Of a DNA stretch of 64,000 nucleotides, positions 62,217 through 64,000 are shown in pieces (position 1 is the first letter of the stretch; each line of letters starts with the position of its first letter). A model generated the notes under the pieces. That model did no database searches. It was not told where the DNA came from and saw nothing but the letters and a program-made list of their open reading frames with translations. Origin of the DNA: Paenibacillus borealis (GTDB lineage Bacteria > Bacillota > Bacilli > Paenibacillales > Paenibacillaceae). Where the stretch lies: positions 3,038,001-3,102,000 of the forward strand of contig NZ_CP009285.1 in assembly GCF_000758665.1 (NCBI RefSeq), written 5' to 3'. The translations under genes were made by a program, and so were the position numbers.

Positions 62217-64000
62217 ATGCTGTTTCCAAAGGATACATTGACGCGCGAAATCAAGGATCTGTCCGGCATCTGGCGCTTTAAGGCAGATCCGGACAACCGG
62301 GGCCGGGAAGAGAAGTGGCATCATCAGCCGCTTCAGGATACCATTCCTATGCCGGTTCCCGCCAGCTACAACGATATCACCCAGGATGCGGCGCTGCGTG
62401 ACCACATCGGTGACGTGTGGTATGAGCAGACCTTCATCGTCCCCCGTTCCTGGTCGGGTGACCGGATGATGCTCTGGATCGGCAGTGCCTGCCATCATGC
62501 GGTTGTCTGGGTGAACGGAGTGGAGGTGGCCTCCCACAAGGGGGGATTTCTGCCTTTTGAAGCGGATATTACACGGGTTGCAGTGCCCGGCCGGGAGAAC
62601 CGCGTAACTATTGTGGTCAACAATGTGCTTAACTGGCAGACACTGCCGCCGGGACGGATCAAGACCTTCGACGATGAGAAGCATCCCGAAGGCTACCGGG
62701 TGCAGGAATATTTTCATGATTTCTTTAACTATGCGGGACTACACCGGCCGGTGAAGCTGTACCGGACTTCCGGATTGTTCATTCAGGATATAACCATAAC
62801 TACAGATGTGCAGGGGGAGTCAGGGGTTGTCGGATACTCCATTGAATGCTCTCAGCCGGAAGGAGAGGTAAGGGTCAAGCTGCTGGACGAGGACGGGAAG
62901 GAAGCTGCCACAGGGAAGGGAAGCTCGGGCACCTTGCAGGTGGAGAACGCCAGACTGTGGAAGCCGCTGCAGGCTTATCTGTATACCCTTCATGTGGAGC
63001 TTCTTGATTCTTACGGACAACTCGCTGACCATTATCAGCTGCAGGTGGGCATACGCACGGTTAAGGTGGAAGGGACCCGGTTCCTGATCAACGGCGAGCG
63101 TTTCTATTTCAAGGGCTTCGGGAAGCATGAGGACAGTGATATCAGGGGCAAGGGACTGGATCAGGCGGTCAATGTGAAGGATTTCAATCTGCTCAAGTGG
63201 ATTAACGCCAACTCCTTCCGCACTTCCCACTATCCGTATGCCGAAGAGCTGCTGGAGCTGGCAGACCGCGAAGGCATCGTGGTGATCGGCGAGGTCCCGG
63301 CTGTAGGCTTCACTTTCTTCAATTATAACGACAAGGTGTATACACCGGATCAGGCCAATGAGGAGACGCTGGCTCATCATCACGATGTTCTGAGCGATCT
63401 GATTGCCCGCGACAAGAATCATCCATCCGTAGTCATGTGGAGTCTTGCTAACGAAGCGGCCACCTTCCAGGACGAGGCGGTACCGTATTTCCGCCAGCTG
63501 GCCGATACCGCCCGCAGGCTGGACCCGCAGCGTCCGATTACGATTGTGCAATGGCCGCTGCCGGATAAGTGCAAGGTGGCGCAGTTTTTTGACGTCATCT
63601 GTGTGAACCGCTACTACTCCTGGTACCAGGACCCGGGTGCCCTGGAGCTGGTGGAGCATCAGGTGGAATGGGAGCTGACGAACTGGTACCGGAATTTCGG
63701 CAAGCCGGTCATCATGACGGAATATGGCGCCGATGCCATCGCCGGATTTCACCAGGACCCTCCGGTCATGTTCACCGAGGAATATCAGGAGGAGCTGCTC
63801 ACCCGCTACCACAATGTGTTTGACCGGCTGGATTTCGTGATCGGGGAGCATGTTTGGGCTTTTGCCGATTTTGCCACCAAACAGGGGATTACTAGAATTA
63901 ACGGCAACAAAAAAGGCGTATTCACACGCCAGCGCCAGCCTAAAGCCGCCGCCCGCATGCTCCGCAGCCGCTGGGGGGAGATGGGAGAATATCCGGAGAA
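62217..64000 (+). CDS. uidA: Beta-glucuronidase (GH2), 3' end cut by window
   Basis: This open frame runs to the window edge for 594 full codons and lacks only a few C-terminal residues by comparison with E. coli UidA. The N-terminal sugar-binding domain includes WRFKADPDNRGREEKW. The catalytic residues are E413 in WSLANEAATF (acid/base) and E502 in MTEYGADAIAG (nucleophile). The GUS-specific N-K motif N564-K-K566 in NGNKKGVFTR is present, as is the FYFKGFGKHEDSDIRGKGLD segment. No signal peptide is seen, so it acts in the cytoplasm on imported glucuronides. The ATG lies after TCGGAGTGGA. Confidence 0.93.
   Translation, partial: MLFPKDTLTREIKDLSGIWRFKADPDNRGREEKWHHQPLQDTIPMPVPASYNDITQDAALRDHIGDVWYEQTFIVPRSWSGDRMMLWIGSACHHAVVWVNGVEVASHKGGFLPFEADITRVAVPGRENRVTIVVNNVLNWQTLPPGRIKTFDDEKHPEGYRVQEYFHDFFNYAGLHRPVKLYRTSGLFIQDITITTDVQGESGVVGYSIECSQPEGEVRVKLLDEDGKEAATGKGSSGTLQVENARLWKPLQAYLYTLHVELLDSYGQLADHYQLQVGIRTVKVEGTRFLINGERFYFKGFGKHEDSDIRGKGLDQAVNVKDFNLLKWINANSFRTSHYPYAEELLELADREGIVVIGEVPAVGFTFFNYNDKVYTPDQANEETLAHHHDVLSDLIARDKNHPSVVMWSLANEAATFQDEAVPYFRQLADTARRLDPQRPITIVQWPLPDKCKVAQFFDVICVNRYYSWYQDPGALELVEHQVEWELTNWYRNFGKPVIMTEYGADAIAGFHQDPPVMFTEEYQEELLTRYHNVFDRLDFVIGEHVWAFADFATKQGITRINGNKKGVFTRQRQPKAAARMLRSRWGEMGEYPE

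Noticed and set aside
62820..63851. Minus-strand open frame opposite the beta-glucuronidase gene
   Set aside because: It is a shadow of the GH2 gene, whose catalytic residues are intact on the plus strand.

Overview
The window looks like chromosomal DNA from a spore-forming, aerobic Bacillota species, most likely Paenibacillus or a close relative. The evidence is the gene set: YesM/YesN two-component pairs beside CUT1 sugar transporters without ATPases, a class 2 PyrD, a YhaO/YhaN pair, Xpt, a YjcZ-type sporulation peptide and a TnrA/GlnR-type nitrogen box. Strong AGGAGG-like ribosome binding sites and a moderately GC-rich coding composition fit as well. No rRNA, prophage, insertion sequence or CRISPR array was seen. 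One tRNA is present.

Region 1 (1-29.5 kb) is mainly housekeeping. It opens with an ammonium transporter in tandem with a GlnD-like nucleotidyltransferase and a DnaQ-like exonuclease. Then come a JAMM peptidase, a ResA-like thioredoxin, citramalate synthase, DNA polymerase IV, ferredoxin, an L,D-transpeptidase, PyrD, a small alarmone synthetase with DUF309, and an rRNA-modification pair (RsmF-like and RsuA-like). A HAD phosphatase, a second RsmF-like paralogue, a glycosyltransferase, YhaO/YhaN, a YkvI-like permease, Xpt and several small uncharacterised genes follow.

Region 2 (29.6-32.9 kb) starts with tRNA-Leu(CAG). It is followed by an AT-rich block holding a phosphotransferase, a cold-shock-like protein and two small membrane proteins, then a G-poor non-coding stretch. 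It looks like a small acquired island.

Region 3 (32.8-41.3 kb) holds a self-contained catabolic or salvage operon: permease, HyuA-type hydantoinase/oxoprolinase, an HExxH metallopeptidase-like protein and a GntR regulator. Its promoter carries TAACATGTTA operator-like palindromes. A PadR/DUF2812 operon with an elaborate palindromic operator, an ADP-ribosyltransferase-like protein and a double GNAT protein follow.

Region 4 (41.8 kb to the end) is a carbohydrate-utilisation locus. It has YesN/YesM, two CUT1 ABC importers (permeases plus lipoprotein binding proteins, no ATPase), an FAD oxidoreductase, a secreted GH5 glucanase, a membrane-anchored AraC sensor-regulator, a GH94 phosphorylase and a GH2 beta-glucuronidase that runs off the window. 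The likely logic is extracellular cleavage of a beta-glucan or uronic-acid-containing glycan, import of oligosaccharides, then phosphorolysis and glucuronide hydrolysis inside the cell.

The most unusual signal is in the long intergenic gaps. Six gaps carry arrays of short palindromic or inverted motifs, several at about 52 bp spacing. The motif sequence differs between gaps, but the architecture (3-4 palindromes, about 52 bp apart) recurs. Three gaps share a GTTGTAC/GTACAAC motif, and one is a true 52-bp tandem repeat in which a compensatory base change preserves the palindrome.
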